A stretch of 13,765 nucleotides of DNA, from contig CAZPMK010000043.1 in assembly GCA_964587915.1 (NCBI GenBank), positions 1 through 13,765 on the forward strand, written 5' to 3'. The stretch's first letter is position 1. Every line of letters starts with the position of its first letter. Positions 1-7,137 of this stretch are shown piece after piece. Source of the stretch: CAG-177 sp964587915. GTDB lineage: Bacteria > Bacillota > Clostridia > Oscillospirales > Acutalibacteraceae. A program made the position numbers and the translations under genes. The notes beneath the pieces were generated by a model. That model searched no databases and was not told where the DNA came from. It saw only the letters and a program-made list of their open reading frames with translations.

Positions 1-11
1 TTTTAAAGCAA

Positions 12-40
12 TTGTAAATTTTTTATAAAAATGTTATACT
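12..40 (+). promoter_or_regulatory. Sigma-A promoter for the alcohol dehydrogenase
   Basis: A -35 element TTGTAA (12-17) and a -10 element TATACT (35-40) are separated by 17 bp. A TG one base before the -10 makes it an extended -10. The expected transcript starts near 47, leaving a leader of about 29 nt before the ATG at 76. I see no clear operator palindrome in this AT-rich stretch, which begins at the window edge, so upstream control sites may be cut off. Confidence 0.65.
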
Positions 41-75
41 TAAAATAATAAGTTTAAATGTTAGGAGAAAGAACC

Positions 76-1293
76 ATGGCAAGATTCACTTTACCGAGAG
101 ACATTTACCACGGCAAGGGAGCGCTTGAGGCTCTTAAAACCTTCGACGGCAAAAAGGCTATGATCTGCATAGGCGGAAGCAGCATGAAGAAATTCGGCTT
201 CCTCGATAAGGCTGTTGCTTACCTTAAAGAAGCAGGCATGGAAGTTGAGATTTTTGAAGGAATTGAACCCGATCCTTCTGTTGAAACCGTTATGAAGGGT
301 GCAGATGCCATGCTCAAATTTGAACCCGATTGGATAGTTGCAATCGGCGGCGGTTCACCTATTGATGCGGCAAAGGCAATGTGGATTAAGTATGAATATC
401 CCGAAACCACCTTTGAAGATATGTGCAAGGTTTTCGGACTTCCCAAGCTCCGCAAAAAGGCAAAGTTCTGTGCTATTTCTTCAACCTCCGGTACAGCTAC
501 CGAGGTTACCGCTTTCTCGATAATCACCGATTATTCAAAGGGCATTAAATATCCCATCGCCGATTTTGAAATCACTCCCGATGTTGCGATAGTTGACCCC
601 GAGCTTGCTCAGACCATGCCCAAAAAGCTCGTTGCTCATACCGGTATGGATGCCATCACCCATGCTGTTGAGGCTTATGTATCAACCGCTAACTGCGATT
701 ACACCGATCCTCTTGCACTTTACGCCATCAAGATGATTAAAGATGATCTTGTTGATTCTTATAACGGCGATACCGCAAAGCGTGACGCAATGCACAATGC
801 ACAGTGCCTTGCAGGTATGGCTTTCTCGAACGCTCTTCTCGGAATCGTTCACTCCATGGCACATAAAACAGGTGCCGCATTTGCAGATTACGGTGCTCAT
901 ATAATTCACGGTGCCGCAAATGCAATGTATCTTCCCAAGGTTATTGCTTTTAATGCCAAGGATGATACCGCAAAGAAGCGTTACGCCGACATTGCCGATT
1001 ACATAGGTCTCGGCGGCAGCAATGCAGATGAAAAGGTTGAGCTTCTCATCGCTTTCCTCAGAAAGATGAATGATGACCTCAACATTCCTCACTGCATTAA
1101 GAACTACGGTGAAGACAGCTATCCGACAGAGCAGGGCTTTGTACCCGAGGAAGTATTCCTTGAGAGACTTCCCGAAATTGCGAAGAATGCCATCGGTGAT
1201 GCTTGCACGGGCTCAAATCCCCGTCAGCCGAGCCAAGAGGAAATGGAAAAGCTCCTCAAGTGCTGCTACTACGACACCGAAGTTGACTTCTGA
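76..1293 (+). CDS. Iron-containing (group III) alcohol dehydrogenase
   Basis: A cytoplasmic, metal-dependent NAD(P)H alcohol dehydrogenase of 405 aa, close to the family's usual 380-410. The start is ATG 76, seven to nine bases after AGGAG (63-67); an upstream in-frame ATG at 58 has no ribosome site. Visible family features are the dinucleotide-binding GGGSPIDAAK (about residues 91-100), the GMDAITHAVEA signature (190-200), and the metal ligands Asp192, His196, His259 and His278. The second signature (HSMAHKTGA through IIHGAANA) has about five more residues between its histidines than FucO. The substrate cannot be read from sequence; small aldehydes such as acetaldehyde or butyraldehyde are typical. 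It is monocistronic, with its own promoter and terminator. It lies one gene away from deoC, whose reaction releases acetaldehyde, so an acetaldehyde-to-ethanol role is plausible but inferred. Confidence 0.93.
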   Translation: MARFTLPRDIYHGKGALEALKTFDGKKAMICIGGSSMKKFGFLDKAVAYLKEAGMEVEIFEGIEPDPSVETVMKGADAMLKFEPDWIVAIGGGSPIDAAKAMWIKYEYPETTFEDMCKVFGLPKLRKKAKFCAISSTSGTATEVTAFSIITDYSKGIKYPIADFEITPDVAIVDPELAQTMPKKLVAHTGMDAITHAVEAYVSTANCDYTDPLALYAIKMIKDDLVDSYNGDTAKRDAMHNAQCLAGMAFSNALLGIVHSMAHKTGAAFADYGAHIIHGAANAMYLPKVIAFNAKDDTAKKRYADIADYIGLGGSNADEKVELLIAFLRKMNDDLNIPHCIKNYGEDSYPTEQGFVPEEVFLERLPEIAKNAIGDACTGSNPRQPSQEEMEKLLKCCYYDTEVDF

Positions 1294-1338
1294 TTTTCGA
1301 CAATTCCCTTTTACTCCTCACTTTCATATTTTAAGCGG

Positions 1339-1370
1339 AAGCCGCTTGACCTTTTCGGTCAAGCGGTTTC
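1339..1370. terminator. Intrinsic terminator between convergent genes
   Basis: A perfect 10-bp stem, CCGCTTGACC (1342-1351) and GGTCAAGCGG (1357-1366), encloses a five-base loop. It extends outward through a G-T and two A-T pairs to 1339 and 1369. The plus-strand tail is TTTCTGTT, so it best serves the alcohol dehydrogenase. It lies eight bases beyond the stop of the convergent LysR gene and may stop that transcript too, but the minus-strand tail is poor in T. Confidence 0.8.
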
Positions 1371-1377
1371 TGTTATG

Positions 1378-2301
1378 TCAAAACATTTCTCTTTTTGATT
1401 TGCACAGCTCGTCTATGAAAGCCTTGTCAAGTGCCGACAGCTTATAATCGTGCTTATAAATTAGTATATCCTTATATATCTTTTTGTTTTCCTCACAGGG
1501 AATCTGCACAAGCCCGTATCTTTCGCAAAGAGCTTTGGGAATGGGCGATACCCACATGAAGGTTTCCTTGTTTTCGGCAAGAAGCTCAAATTGACTTGCA
1601 CGCTCAAAAACGAAAATTCTGCGGCTGATGTTGTCGGGAAGCTCCTCTTTTCTGACTTGAGAAAGCGGAAGCGACGGAACATAGGGGTCTGCGTGTGCAA
1701 TTTCAATATAGTCCGCAAGATCGTCAAATGTGATTTTTTTCAGCTTCGCAAGGGGGTTATCCTTGCTCATTGCAAGAACATAGCTGAATTCGGTTATCAT
1801 TTCATATTGAAGATCCTTTTCGTCAAGCATCGTTTTGAAATATTTATCGTAATTTTCCGCATAGCGAATGATGCCGAGCTTATAATCCTCATGAAGAATA
1901 TTTTTGATTGCACGAAGCGAATTTGTCTCCTTGTAGATTATTTCCGCCTCGCCCTCACCGGCAAGCATATGCGAAAAACGGGCAAAGGCATCGGAAATAT
2001 AGCTTGCTCTTGGCACGGAAATCGAAAAACGCTTTTTGACGGAGCCTGAACCGTTGAATATGCTTTCAACCTCATCGACCTGCCGAAGTATGGTTTTTGC
2101 ATAGCGAATAAAAGTCTCTCCGTCGGAGGTCAAAACCATGCCCTTTGCGGAGCGTTCAAAGATTTTAACACCGAGAGATGCTTCAAGCTCTTTTATGGCA
2201 CGGCTCAGATTCGGCTGCCCTACATAGAGCTTTTCAGCTGCCTTATTTATCGAGCCCTCGGTTGCAACTTCAACGGCATATTTAATGTGCATAAGATTCA
2301 T
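1378..2301 (-). CDS. LysR-type transcriptional regulator
   Basis: A 307-aa DNA-binding regulator of normal LysR length. The N-terminal winged helix-turn-helix covers about residues 1-60 and has the classic pattern GSINKAAEKLYVGQPNLSRA (16-35), followed by ELEASLGVKIFER (38-50) and LTSDGE. The rest is the periplasmic-binding-protein-like effector domain, whose ligand cannot be told from sequence. I chose ATG at 2301 rather than 2325 because GGAGG (2309-2313) sits seven bases upstream and the protein then begins MNLMHIKYAVEVA, as LysR proteins do. It is divergent from the nucleoside operon and convergent with the alcohol dehydrogenase. By LysR custom it probably regulates the divergent operon, itself, or both. 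The target is inference. Confidence 0.93.
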   Translation of the reverse strand: MNLMHIKYAVEVATEGSINKAAEKLYVGQPNLSRAIKELEASLGVKIFERSAKGMVLTSDGETFIRYAKTILRQVDEVESIFNGSGSVKKRFSISVPRASYISDAFARFSHMLAGEGEAEIIYKETNSLRAIKNILHEDYKLGIIRYAENYDKYFKTMLDEKDLQYEMITEFSYVLAMSKDNPLAKLKKITFDDLADYIEIAHADPYVPSLPLSQVRKEELPDNISRRIFVFERASQFELLAENKETFMWVSPIPKALCERYGLVQIPCEENKKIYKDILIYKHDYKLSALDKAFIDELCKSKREMF

Positions 2302-2345
2302 ATCCGTACCTCCGAAAAAAGTCATGTTTAAATTACCTTATATAT

Positions 2346-2374
2346 ATCTTAGCATTTTGAAAATACTATTTCAA
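2346..2374 (-). promoter_or_regulatory. LysR gene promoter with dyad operator candidate
   Basis: Read on the minus strand, a -35 TTGAAA (plus 2374-2369) and a -10 TAAGAT (plus 2351-2346) are 17 bp apart. The -35 is one arm of a perfect 6-6-6 inverted repeat, TTGAAA-N6-TTTCAA (2357-2374). That position fits an autoregulatory site that would block RNA polymerase. The dyad has an even centre, so it is not a textbook T-N11-A LysR box. Confidence 0.5.
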
Positions 2375-2398
2375 GAAGATTTTAATTTTTCTTAAAAA

Positions 2399-2449
2399 AT
2401 CACCAATGCGATACATTTCTTGACACGGCGTTCCGTTTGGTGATATACT
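2399..2449 (+). promoter_or_regulatory. Promoter of the nucleoside operon, with an 8-bp inverted repeat
   Basis: A consensus -35 TTGACA (2420-2425) and a -10 TATACT (2444-2449) are separated by 18 bp. A perfect inverted repeat, ATCACCAA (2399-2406) and TTGGTGAT (2437-2444), brackets the -35, and its right arm touches the -10. A regulator bound to both arms would cover or loop the promoter. The expected transcript starts near 2456, giving a leader of about 20 nt before the ATG at 2477. The divergent LysR gene is the obvious candidate regulator, but nothing here proves it. Confidence 0.7.
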
Positions 2450-2476
2450 GTAAATAACATGAAATCAGGAGAGAAT

Positions 2477-3295
2477 ATGGCTGTAAAAATTATTGTTACC
2501 GACCTTGACGGCACACTTATGGCACCCGATCATCTTACCGTCACGGATTTTACAAAGAAAACCCTGCTTAAAGCACATGAATCGGGCATAAAAATTGCAA
2601 TAGCGACCGGCAGAGCACTGTCACTTACGGGAAATGTTACAAGTCAAGTGCCGTTTGTGGATTATGTCATTTGCTCAAACGGCGCTTCGGTGTATGACAG
2701 AAACAACAAATGCTTCATTTATTCAAAGCTGATACCTGCCGACGAAACCGCCGAAGCTGTAGAATTACTGAATTCCCTGCCGATATACTACAATATTTAT
2801 CTCGAGGGTAATATTTATGTACAAAAGGGGAGCGAAAAATATTTTGTGAATCCCGGTATGCCGTCTGATTTTATCGAAAAGTTTGTGGAATCAACGGTTC
2901 TCTGCGACGATTTGGCAAAGACGATTAAAGGAAAGAGTGCCGAGCTGATTGACGCTTTTGCCGCAGACCCCGAGGTAAAAAAGACCGTGCTTGACAAATT
3001 CGCTTCAAAGGGATATGATATCGCTTCTGCCGCACCGGGAGTAAATTCGGCAACCGCCGCAGGAGTAAACAAAGGCGCGGCGCTTCTCGGTATGTGTGAA
3101 AGACTCGGCATTACCGCAGATGAAGCAATGGCTTTCGGTGATGCGGAAAACGATTGTCCCATGCTCAAAACGGCAGGGATTTCCTTTGCCATGGAAAACG
3201 GCACACCCGTGTGTAAGGCGGCAGCAAAAGCAATTGCACCGTCCAATGCCGAAGACGGAGTGGCACAAATGATAAACAAATACGCATTTCTGTAA
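2477..3295 (+). CDS. HAD-superfamily (Cof-type) sugar-phosphate phosphatase
   Basis: A 272-aa cytoplasmic phosphohydrolase of the Cof/IIB group of the HAD superfamily. All four motifs are present: DLDGT with nucleophile Asp9 and acid/base Asp11, IATGR with Thr44, Lys199 in NKGAAL, and the metal-binding GDAENDCPML (221-230) with Asp222 and Asp226. The cap lies between motifs II and III (about 80-190). ATG 2477 is chosen over 2459 because AGGAGAG (2468-2474) precedes it; the earlier ATG would lie almost on the transcript start. It leads the operon, 20 nt before deoC. Cof phosphatases act on sugar phosphates, nucleotides or FMN. In this setting it might clear (deoxy)ribose phosphates or a nucleoside monophosphate, but the substrate is inference. 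Confidence 0.88.
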   Translation: MAVKIIVTDLDGTLMAPDHLTVTDFTKKTLLKAHESGIKIAIATGRALSLTGNVTSQVPFVDYVICSNGASVYDRNNKCFIYSKLIPADETAEAVELLNSLPIYYNIYLEGNIYVQKGSEKYFVNPGMPSDFIEKFVESTVLCDDLAKTIKGKSAELIDAFAADPEVKKTVLDKFASKGYDIASAAPGVNSATAAGVNKGAALLGMCERLGITADEAMAFGDAENDCPMLKTAGISFAMENGTPVCKAAAKAIAPSNAEDGVAQMINKYAFL

Positions 3296-3315
3296 TAATT
3301 TCGGAGGTTAAAAAC

Positions 3316-3981
3316 ATGGATGTTTCAAGTATTCTCAAGCATTGCGACCATACCCTGCTCGCAGTTGATGCAACATGGGAGCAGATAAAGCAAATATGCG
3401 ACGACGGTATCCGTTATTCAACCGCAAGCGTGTGCATTCCCGCTTCCTATGTTGCCGCCGCCAAGGAATATACGGGCGGCAAGCTGAATATATGTACCGT
3501 TATCGGATTTCCAAACGGTTATTCAACTACCGCCGTTAAAGCGTTCGAGGCTGCCGATGCAGTCAAAAACGGTGCAGATGAAATTGACATGGTTATAAAT
3601 GTCGGTTGGGTAAAGGACGCAAGATACGCCGATATCGTCAATGAAATCAAAGAGGTAAAAAAGGCTTGCGACGGAAAAATTTTGAAAGTTATAATAGAAG
3701 CGTGCCTTCTTACCGATGATGAAAAAATACAAATGTGCCGTGCCGTAACAGAGGCGGGAGCGGATTTCATCAAAACCTCAACCGGCTTTTCAAAAGGCGG
3801 TGCAACAAGGGAGGACATCGCCCTTTTCGCCGCAAACATAGGTCCCGATGTAAAAATGAAAGCGGCGGGAGGAATACGCACTCTTGCCGATGCTGAGGAT
3901 TTTTTAAAGCTCGGATGCGAACGTCTCGGCACAAGTGCTATAGTTAAACTTGTTAAAAATCAAACACCGACAGATTATTGA
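3316..3981 (+). CDS. deoC: Deoxyribose-phosphate aldolase
   Basis: Class I aldolase that cleaves 2-deoxyribose-5-phosphate to glyceraldehyde-3-phosphate and acetaldehyde, the last step of deoxynucleoside catabolism. At 221 aa it matches the short Bacillota form (about 220). The Schiff-base lysine is Lys153 in FIKTSTGFSKGGAT. The helper lysine is Lys182 in MKAAGGIRT, and Asp91 in ADEIDMVINVG matches the conserved acid. GGAGG (3303-3307) lies eight bases before the ATG. It is second in the operon, 15 nt ahead of deoD. The family assignment is secure. Confidence 0.97.
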   Translation: MDVSSILKHCDHTLLAVDATWEQIKQICDDGIRYSTASVCIPASYVAAAKEYTGGKLNICTVIGFPNGYSTTAVKAFEAADAVKNGADEIDMVINVGWVKDARYADIVNEIKEVKKACDGKILKVIIEACLLTDDEKIQMCRAVTEAGADFIKTSTGFSKGGATREDIALFAANIGPDVKMKAAGGIRTLADAEDFLKLGCERLGTSAIVKLVKNQTPTDY

Positions 3982-3996
3982 AAGTGAGGCAGAATT

Positions 3997-4716
3997 ATGA
4001 GTAAAATTCCCACACCGCATATTTCGGCAACAAATCCCGAAGCCTTTGCAAATACGGTTCTCATGCCCGGAGATCCCCTCCGTTCAAAGCATATCGCCGA
4101 AAATTTCCTTGAAAAAGCGGAGCTTGTAAACAATACGAGAGGAGTTCAAGGATACACGGGCTTCTATAAAGGCAAAAGAGTTTCCGTAATGGCATCGGGA
4201 ATGGGCATTCCGTCAATAGGCATTTATTCCTATGAGCTTTACAATTTTTATGATGTCAATGCAATAATCCGTGTCGGGTCGGCAGGTGCCGTCAGTCCCG
4301 AGCTTCATTTGCGTGACGTAGTTTTGGGGATGGGTGCCTGCACAAATTCGTCATATGCATCACAATATCGTCTCCCCGGTGATTTTGCACCGATAGCGGA
4401 TTATGAAACACTTTCAAGAGCCGTGAACGCCGCAGAAAAACTCGGAATCAAGCCCTTTGTTGGGAATCTCTATTCGTCCGATACTTTTTACGATGATGCT
4501 CAGAGTCTTGCACAATGGCAAAAGATGGGCGTTCTCGCGATAGAAATGGAGTCGGCAGCTCTTTACATGAACGCCGCAAGGAGCGGCAAAAAGGCACTTG
4601 CAATATGCACGATATCGGACTGTCCTCTCACCGGTGGTGAAGAATGCACCGCTTATGAGCGTGAGCAGACATTTAATTCTATGATAGAAATTGCTTTGGA
4701 GACGGCATATGAATAA
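3997..4716 (+). CDS. deoD: Purine-nucleoside phosphorylase, DeoD type
   Basis: Hexameric-type purine nucleoside phosphorylase that converts purine (deoxy)nucleosides plus phosphate to base and (deoxy)ribose-1-phosphate. Its 239 aa is the usual length. Phosphate and nucleoside residues of the E. coli enzyme are recognisable: His8 in TPHI, Gly25 and Arg29 in MPGDPLR, Arg48 in NNTRG, Arg92 in IIRVGSAGA, Glu185 in IEMESAAL, and catalytic Asp208 in CTISDCPLTGG followed by Arg222. After Asp208 the sequence CPLTGGEECTAYERE differs from the E. coli HIRTHEQTTAAERQ, which may affect base preference. GTGAGG (3984-3989) precedes the ATG by seven bases. Its last 8 nt overlap cdd, so the two are probably translationally coupled. 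Confidence 0.96.
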   Translation: MSKIPTPHISATNPEAFANTVLMPGDPLRSKHIAENFLEKAELVNNTRGVQGYTGFYKGKRVSVMASGMGIPSIGIYSYELYNFYDVNAIIRVGSAGAVSPELHLRDVVLGMGACTNSSYASQYRLPGDFAPIADYETLSRAVNAAEKLGIKPFVGNLYSSDTFYDDAQSLAQWQKMGVLAIEMESAALYMNAARSGKKALAICTISDCPLTGGEECTAYEREQTFNSMIEIALETAYE

Positions 4717-5125
4717 CAGGGAGCTTATCGAGGCGGCTTTGTCCGCACGCAAATTTTCGTATTCGCCCTATTCCGGCTACAGTGTCGGAGCGGCATTGCT
4801 TGCTGCCGACGGAAGTGTATACACCGGCTGTAACATAGAAAATTCCGTGTTTACTCCCACAAATTGTGCGGAGCGAACAGCGTTCTTTAAGGCTGTCTCC
4901 GAGGGAAAACGCAGCTTTGAACGTATTGCCGTTGTCGGCGGAAAATCCGATGAAAATCCAAGTGATACCTGCACTCCGTGCGGTGTTTGCAGGCAGGTTA
5001 TGAATGAATTTTGTGCTCCCGATTTTGAAATAATAACGGCAACATCGCCCGATGAATACACAATAGTAACTCTCGGAGAGCTTCTTCCGAGAGCCTTTGA
5101 TAAAAGCGAGGTGCTTTCCGATTAA
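4709..5125 (+). CDS. cdd: Cytidine deaminase
   Basis: Small tetrameric-type zinc cytidine deaminase (138 aa) that deaminates cytidine and deoxycytidine to uridine and deoxyuridine, which pdp can then phosphorolyse. The zinc site is all-cysteine as in the Bacillus enzyme: Cys53 with catalytic Glu55 in NCAERTA, and Cys91 and Cys94 in PCGVCRQ. The N-terminal YSPYSGYSVGAAL and TGCNIENS are typical substrate-site elements. The start is ATG 4709, which overlaps the deoD stop (ATGAATAA) and has GGAG (4698-4701) inside deoD. An in-frame start at 4691 would add six unconserved residues. Its stop overlaps the likely ATT start of pdp. Confidence 0.96.
   Translation: MNNRELIEAALSARKFSYSPYSGYSVGAALLAADGSVYTGCNIENSVFTPTNCAERTAFFKAVSEGKRSFERIAVVGGKSDENPSDTCTPCGVCRQVMNEFCAPDFEIITATSPDEYTIVTLGELLPRAFDKSEVLSD
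5108..5123 (+). promoter_or_regulatory. Ribosome binding site and ATT start for pdp
   Basis: GAGGTG (5108-5113) is followed, after seven bases, by ATT (5121-5123), which shares a base with the cdd stop TAA (5123-5125). No ATG or GTG is available in the pdp frame here. The only other near-cognate start, TTG 5097, has no well-spaced ribosome site. Starting at ATT gives 434 aa, the length of Bacillus Pdp. Reinitiation by ribosomes ending cdd is likely. Confidence 0.6.
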
Positions 5126-6425
5126 AAGCATAAAAGAGCTTATAGCAACAAAAAGAGACGGCGGCAGACTGACCGCCGAGGAGCTTCGCAGGTTCGCTTT
5201 CGGAGCGGCGGACGGCAGTATACCGGATTATCAGGTTTCCGCAATGCTCATGGCGATGTATCTTAACGGACTTGACGAGGAGGAAACGACATCACTGACT
5301 CTTGCAATGGCGGATTCGGGCGACAAAGCAGATTTGAGCGGCATTGACGGAGTAAAAGGTGACAAGCATTCAACAGGCGGAGTGGGTGACAAAACAACGC
5401 TCATTGTTGCACCTATAGTTGCCGAATGCGGCGTAAAAATGGCAAAGATGAGCGGCAGAGGACTCGGTCATACCGGCGGTACTGTCGATAAGCTCGAAGC
5501 GATTCCGAACTTCAATTCAACGCTTACTGCCGAAAAATTTAAGGAAATCGTCAACAGGTGCGGACTTTGCATTACGGGTCAATCGGGAAATTTGTGTCCC
5601 GCCGATAAACGGCTTTATTCATTGCGTGACGCAACCGAAACCGTCAGCAGTATTCCGCTTATCGCTTCAAGCGTTATGAGCAAAAAGCTCGCGGGCGGTG
5701 CCGACTGCATAGTTCTCGACGTTAAATGCGGAAGCGGTGCTTTTATGAAAGACCTTGACTGTGCAAAACAGCTTGCCGAAACAATGGTTAAGATTGGAAA
5801 ATCGGCAGGCAGAAAAGTGTCGGCACTGATAACGGATATGGATACCCCTCTCGGCAATTGCATAGGAAATTCCCTCGAAGTGATTGAAGCGGTTGAAACG
5901 CTTAAAGGTAACGGCCCCGACGATTTAACCGAGCTTTCGCTTTCTCTTGCCGCAAAGCTACTCTCTCTTGCAGGAAAGGGAAGTGTTGAGGAGTGCCGCT
6001 CCATGGCAAAATCAAAGATTGATGACAGCTCTGCCCTTAAAAGGCTCGCCGAATCCGTTGAATTGCAGGGTGGAGATGCTTCCTATATTCTCAATACGGA
6101 TAAATTCCCGAAAGCACCGTATAAAAAATCCGTCACGGCAAAACGAAACGGCTATATTTTCCGCACCGATGCTCAGCTTATAGGACTTTCATGTATGCTT
6201 CTCGGAGCGGGCAGGCAAGCAAAAGATGATGTGATTGATTCCTCGGCAGGCATCATTCTGCGTAAAAAGACGGGGGATTATGTTTCGGCGGGTGATGAGA
6301 TAGCGGTGATGTATTCCTCGAATGAAGCTCTTTTTGAGGCGGCAGAGGAACGCTTTTGCTCCGCTCTCGAGTTTTCCGATGTCCCGCCGTTGAAAAGGCC
6401 CCTAATATTCGCCGAGGTTGAGTAA
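5121..6425 (+). CDS. pdp: Pyrimidine-nucleoside phosphorylase
   Basis: Phosphorylase of the thymidine/pyrimidine family that converts uridine, deoxyuridine or thymidine plus phosphate to base and (deoxy)ribose-1-phosphate. The signature SGRGLGHTGGTVDKLEAIP is at about 111-129. The phosphate loop DKHSTGGVGDKTT is at 81-93, and RDATETVSSIPLIASSVMSKK carries the base-contacting residues. From memory it aligns more closely with Bacillus Pdp (about 433 aa) than with E. coli DeoA, so the broad-specificity product is preferred. Homology begins at KSIKELIATKRDGG, matching the ATT start at 5121; a TTG at 5097 would add eight unconserved residues. It ends the operon. If the start is wrong, it shifts by only a few codons. 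Confidence 0.93.
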   Translation: MKSIKELIATKRDGGRLTAEELRRFAFGAADGSIPDYQVSAMLMAMYLNGLDEEETTSLTLAMADSGDKADLSGIDGVKGDKHSTGGVGDKTTLIVAPIVAECGVKMAKMSGRGLGHTGGTVDKLEAIPNFNSTLTAEKFKEIVNRCGLCITGQSGNLCPADKRLYSLRDATETVSSIPLIASSVMSKKLAGGADCIVLDVKCGSGAFMKDLDCAKQLAETMVKIGKSAGRKVSALITDMDTPLGNCIGNSLEVIEAVETLKGNGPDDLTELSLSLAAKLLSLAGKGSVEECRSMAKSKIDDSSALKRLAESVELQGGDASYILNTDKFPKAPYKKSVTAKRNGYIFRTDAQLIGLSCMLLGAGRQAKDDVIDSSAGIILRKKTGDYVSAGDEIAVMYSSNEALFEAAEERFCSALEFSDVPPLKRPLIFAEVE

Positions 6426-6453
6426 TGTTGCACAATTTATTCGGCTTTTTTTT
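6411..6453 (+). terminator. Possible terminator of the nucleoside operon
   Basis: GCCGA (6411-6415), inside the last codons of pdp, can pair with TCGGC (6441-6445), and eight T residues (6446-6453) follow directly. The T-run and position favour an intrinsic terminator, but the stem is only 5 bp with a 25-base loop, so it is weak. Confidence 0.45.
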
Positions 6454-6456
6454 GGC

Positions 6457-6485
6457 TTGATAATAATCTGCCGTTGTGATATAAT
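6457..6485 (+). promoter_or_regulatory. Strong sigma-A promoter for the GtrA-like gene
   Basis: TTGATA (6457-6462) and a perfect TATAAT (6480-6485) are separated by 17 bp, with an extended -10 TG at 6477-6478. It lies just after the T-run that ends the pdp transcript. Transcription should start near 6492, about 29 nt before the ATG. The near-consensus elements suggest strong constitutive expression; no operator is visible. Confidence 0.8.
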
Positions 6486-6520
6486 TTTCGAGCAAACAAT
6501 AAATCATAGGAGAGATTCAC

Positions 6521-7054
6521 ATGGGAAAACTTAATCAAATTGATAAAGCTGCCGATAACAAGGGTAAGGGCATAGCCACTCTTTGGCAATTTGTAAAATT
6601 CATCGTCGTCAGCCTCGGAGCTTTTGTTATTCAAACGGTGCTCCCCATCATAATTCAGCTTTTCATGTCGGATGAATATATCAACCGTCAGTATGAGTTC
6701 TTTGTATTTGCCTCTGCGGGCGGAGAGGGCAACGGTCTCGGCTTCTTCATCGCTTCAACGGCAAGTAACATAATCGCTCAAATCGTTTCTTTCTTCATCA
6801 ACAGAGACAAGACCTTTAATTCCGATGCAAACATTGCGGTAACGCTTCCCATTTACATAGTATTTACCGTTGCACTTATTTGCTTCTCGGCATGGCTTGC
6901 TCCCACTTTCCAGGGCTGGCTTGTTGTCAAGGGTCTTGCTGAGGGACTTGCAACCTTCATTTCAAATGCATTGTGCGGTGCAATTCAGTTCTTCCTCTAT
7001 TTCCCCGTTGACAAGATTCTTTTCCATAAGAAAAAAGAAGAAAAAGCTGCATAA
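6521..7054 (+). CDS. GtrA-like family membrane protein
   Basis: A 177-aa integral membrane protein with four predicted hydrophobic segments at about 21-49, 73-93, 105-127 and 138-164, and a lysine-rich cytoplasmic tail (HKKKEEKAA). The pattern of a second helix ending in FFINRDKTF (about 91-99) before the third helix is the mark of GtrA-like proteins, which are thought to help move or flip polyprenyl-linked sugars for cell-surface glycans. A 20-residue hydrophilic loop (about 50-70) between helices 1 and 2 is longer than in typical GtrA proteins of 120-150 aa. AGGAGAG (6508-6514) precedes the ATG by six bases. It is monocistronic and no glycosyltransferase is next to it, so its partner is unknown. 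Family call moderate, function inferred. Confidence 0.75.
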   Translation: MGKLNQIDKAADNKGKGIATLWQFVKFIVVSLGAFVIQTVLPIIIQLFMSDEYINRQYEFFVFASAGGEGNGLGFFIASTASNIIAQIVSFFINRDKTFNSDANIAVTLPIYIVFTVALICFSAWLAPTFQGWLVVKGLAEGLATFISNALCGAIQFFLYFPVDKILFHKKKEEKAA

Positions 7055-7068
7055 TTAAATTGTTTAAA

Positions 7069-7112
7069 AATCCTCCGTATGACCTTTCAAAACCATACGG
7101 GGGATTGGTTTT
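7069..7112 (+). terminator. Intrinsic terminator after the GtrA-like gene
   Basis: A 13-bp stem (7069-7081 with 7094-7106) contains a single G-T pair and has a 12-base loop. GG and then TTTT (7109-7112) follow. The gene stops 15 bases upstream. This is a strong, well-placed terminator. Confidence 0.85.
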
Positions 7113-7137
7113 AGCATATAAGTAAGACGCGAATGCC

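Noticed and set aside
682..1092. 136-codon minus-strand frame inside the alcohol dehydrogenase
   Set aside because: The opposite strand carries the metal-binding signatures. The minus-strand translation is low-complexity and cysteine-rich, without family resemblance.
5097..5120. TTG 5097 as the pdp start
   Set aside because: It adds eight residues outside family homology and has no ribosome site at a workable distance. ATT 5121 has GAGGTG seven bases upstream.
4679..5131. 150-codon minus-strand frame opposite cdd
   Set aside because: cdd is unmistakable (CAE and PCGVC zinc motifs) and fills the same span; the antisense product resembles nothing I recognise.
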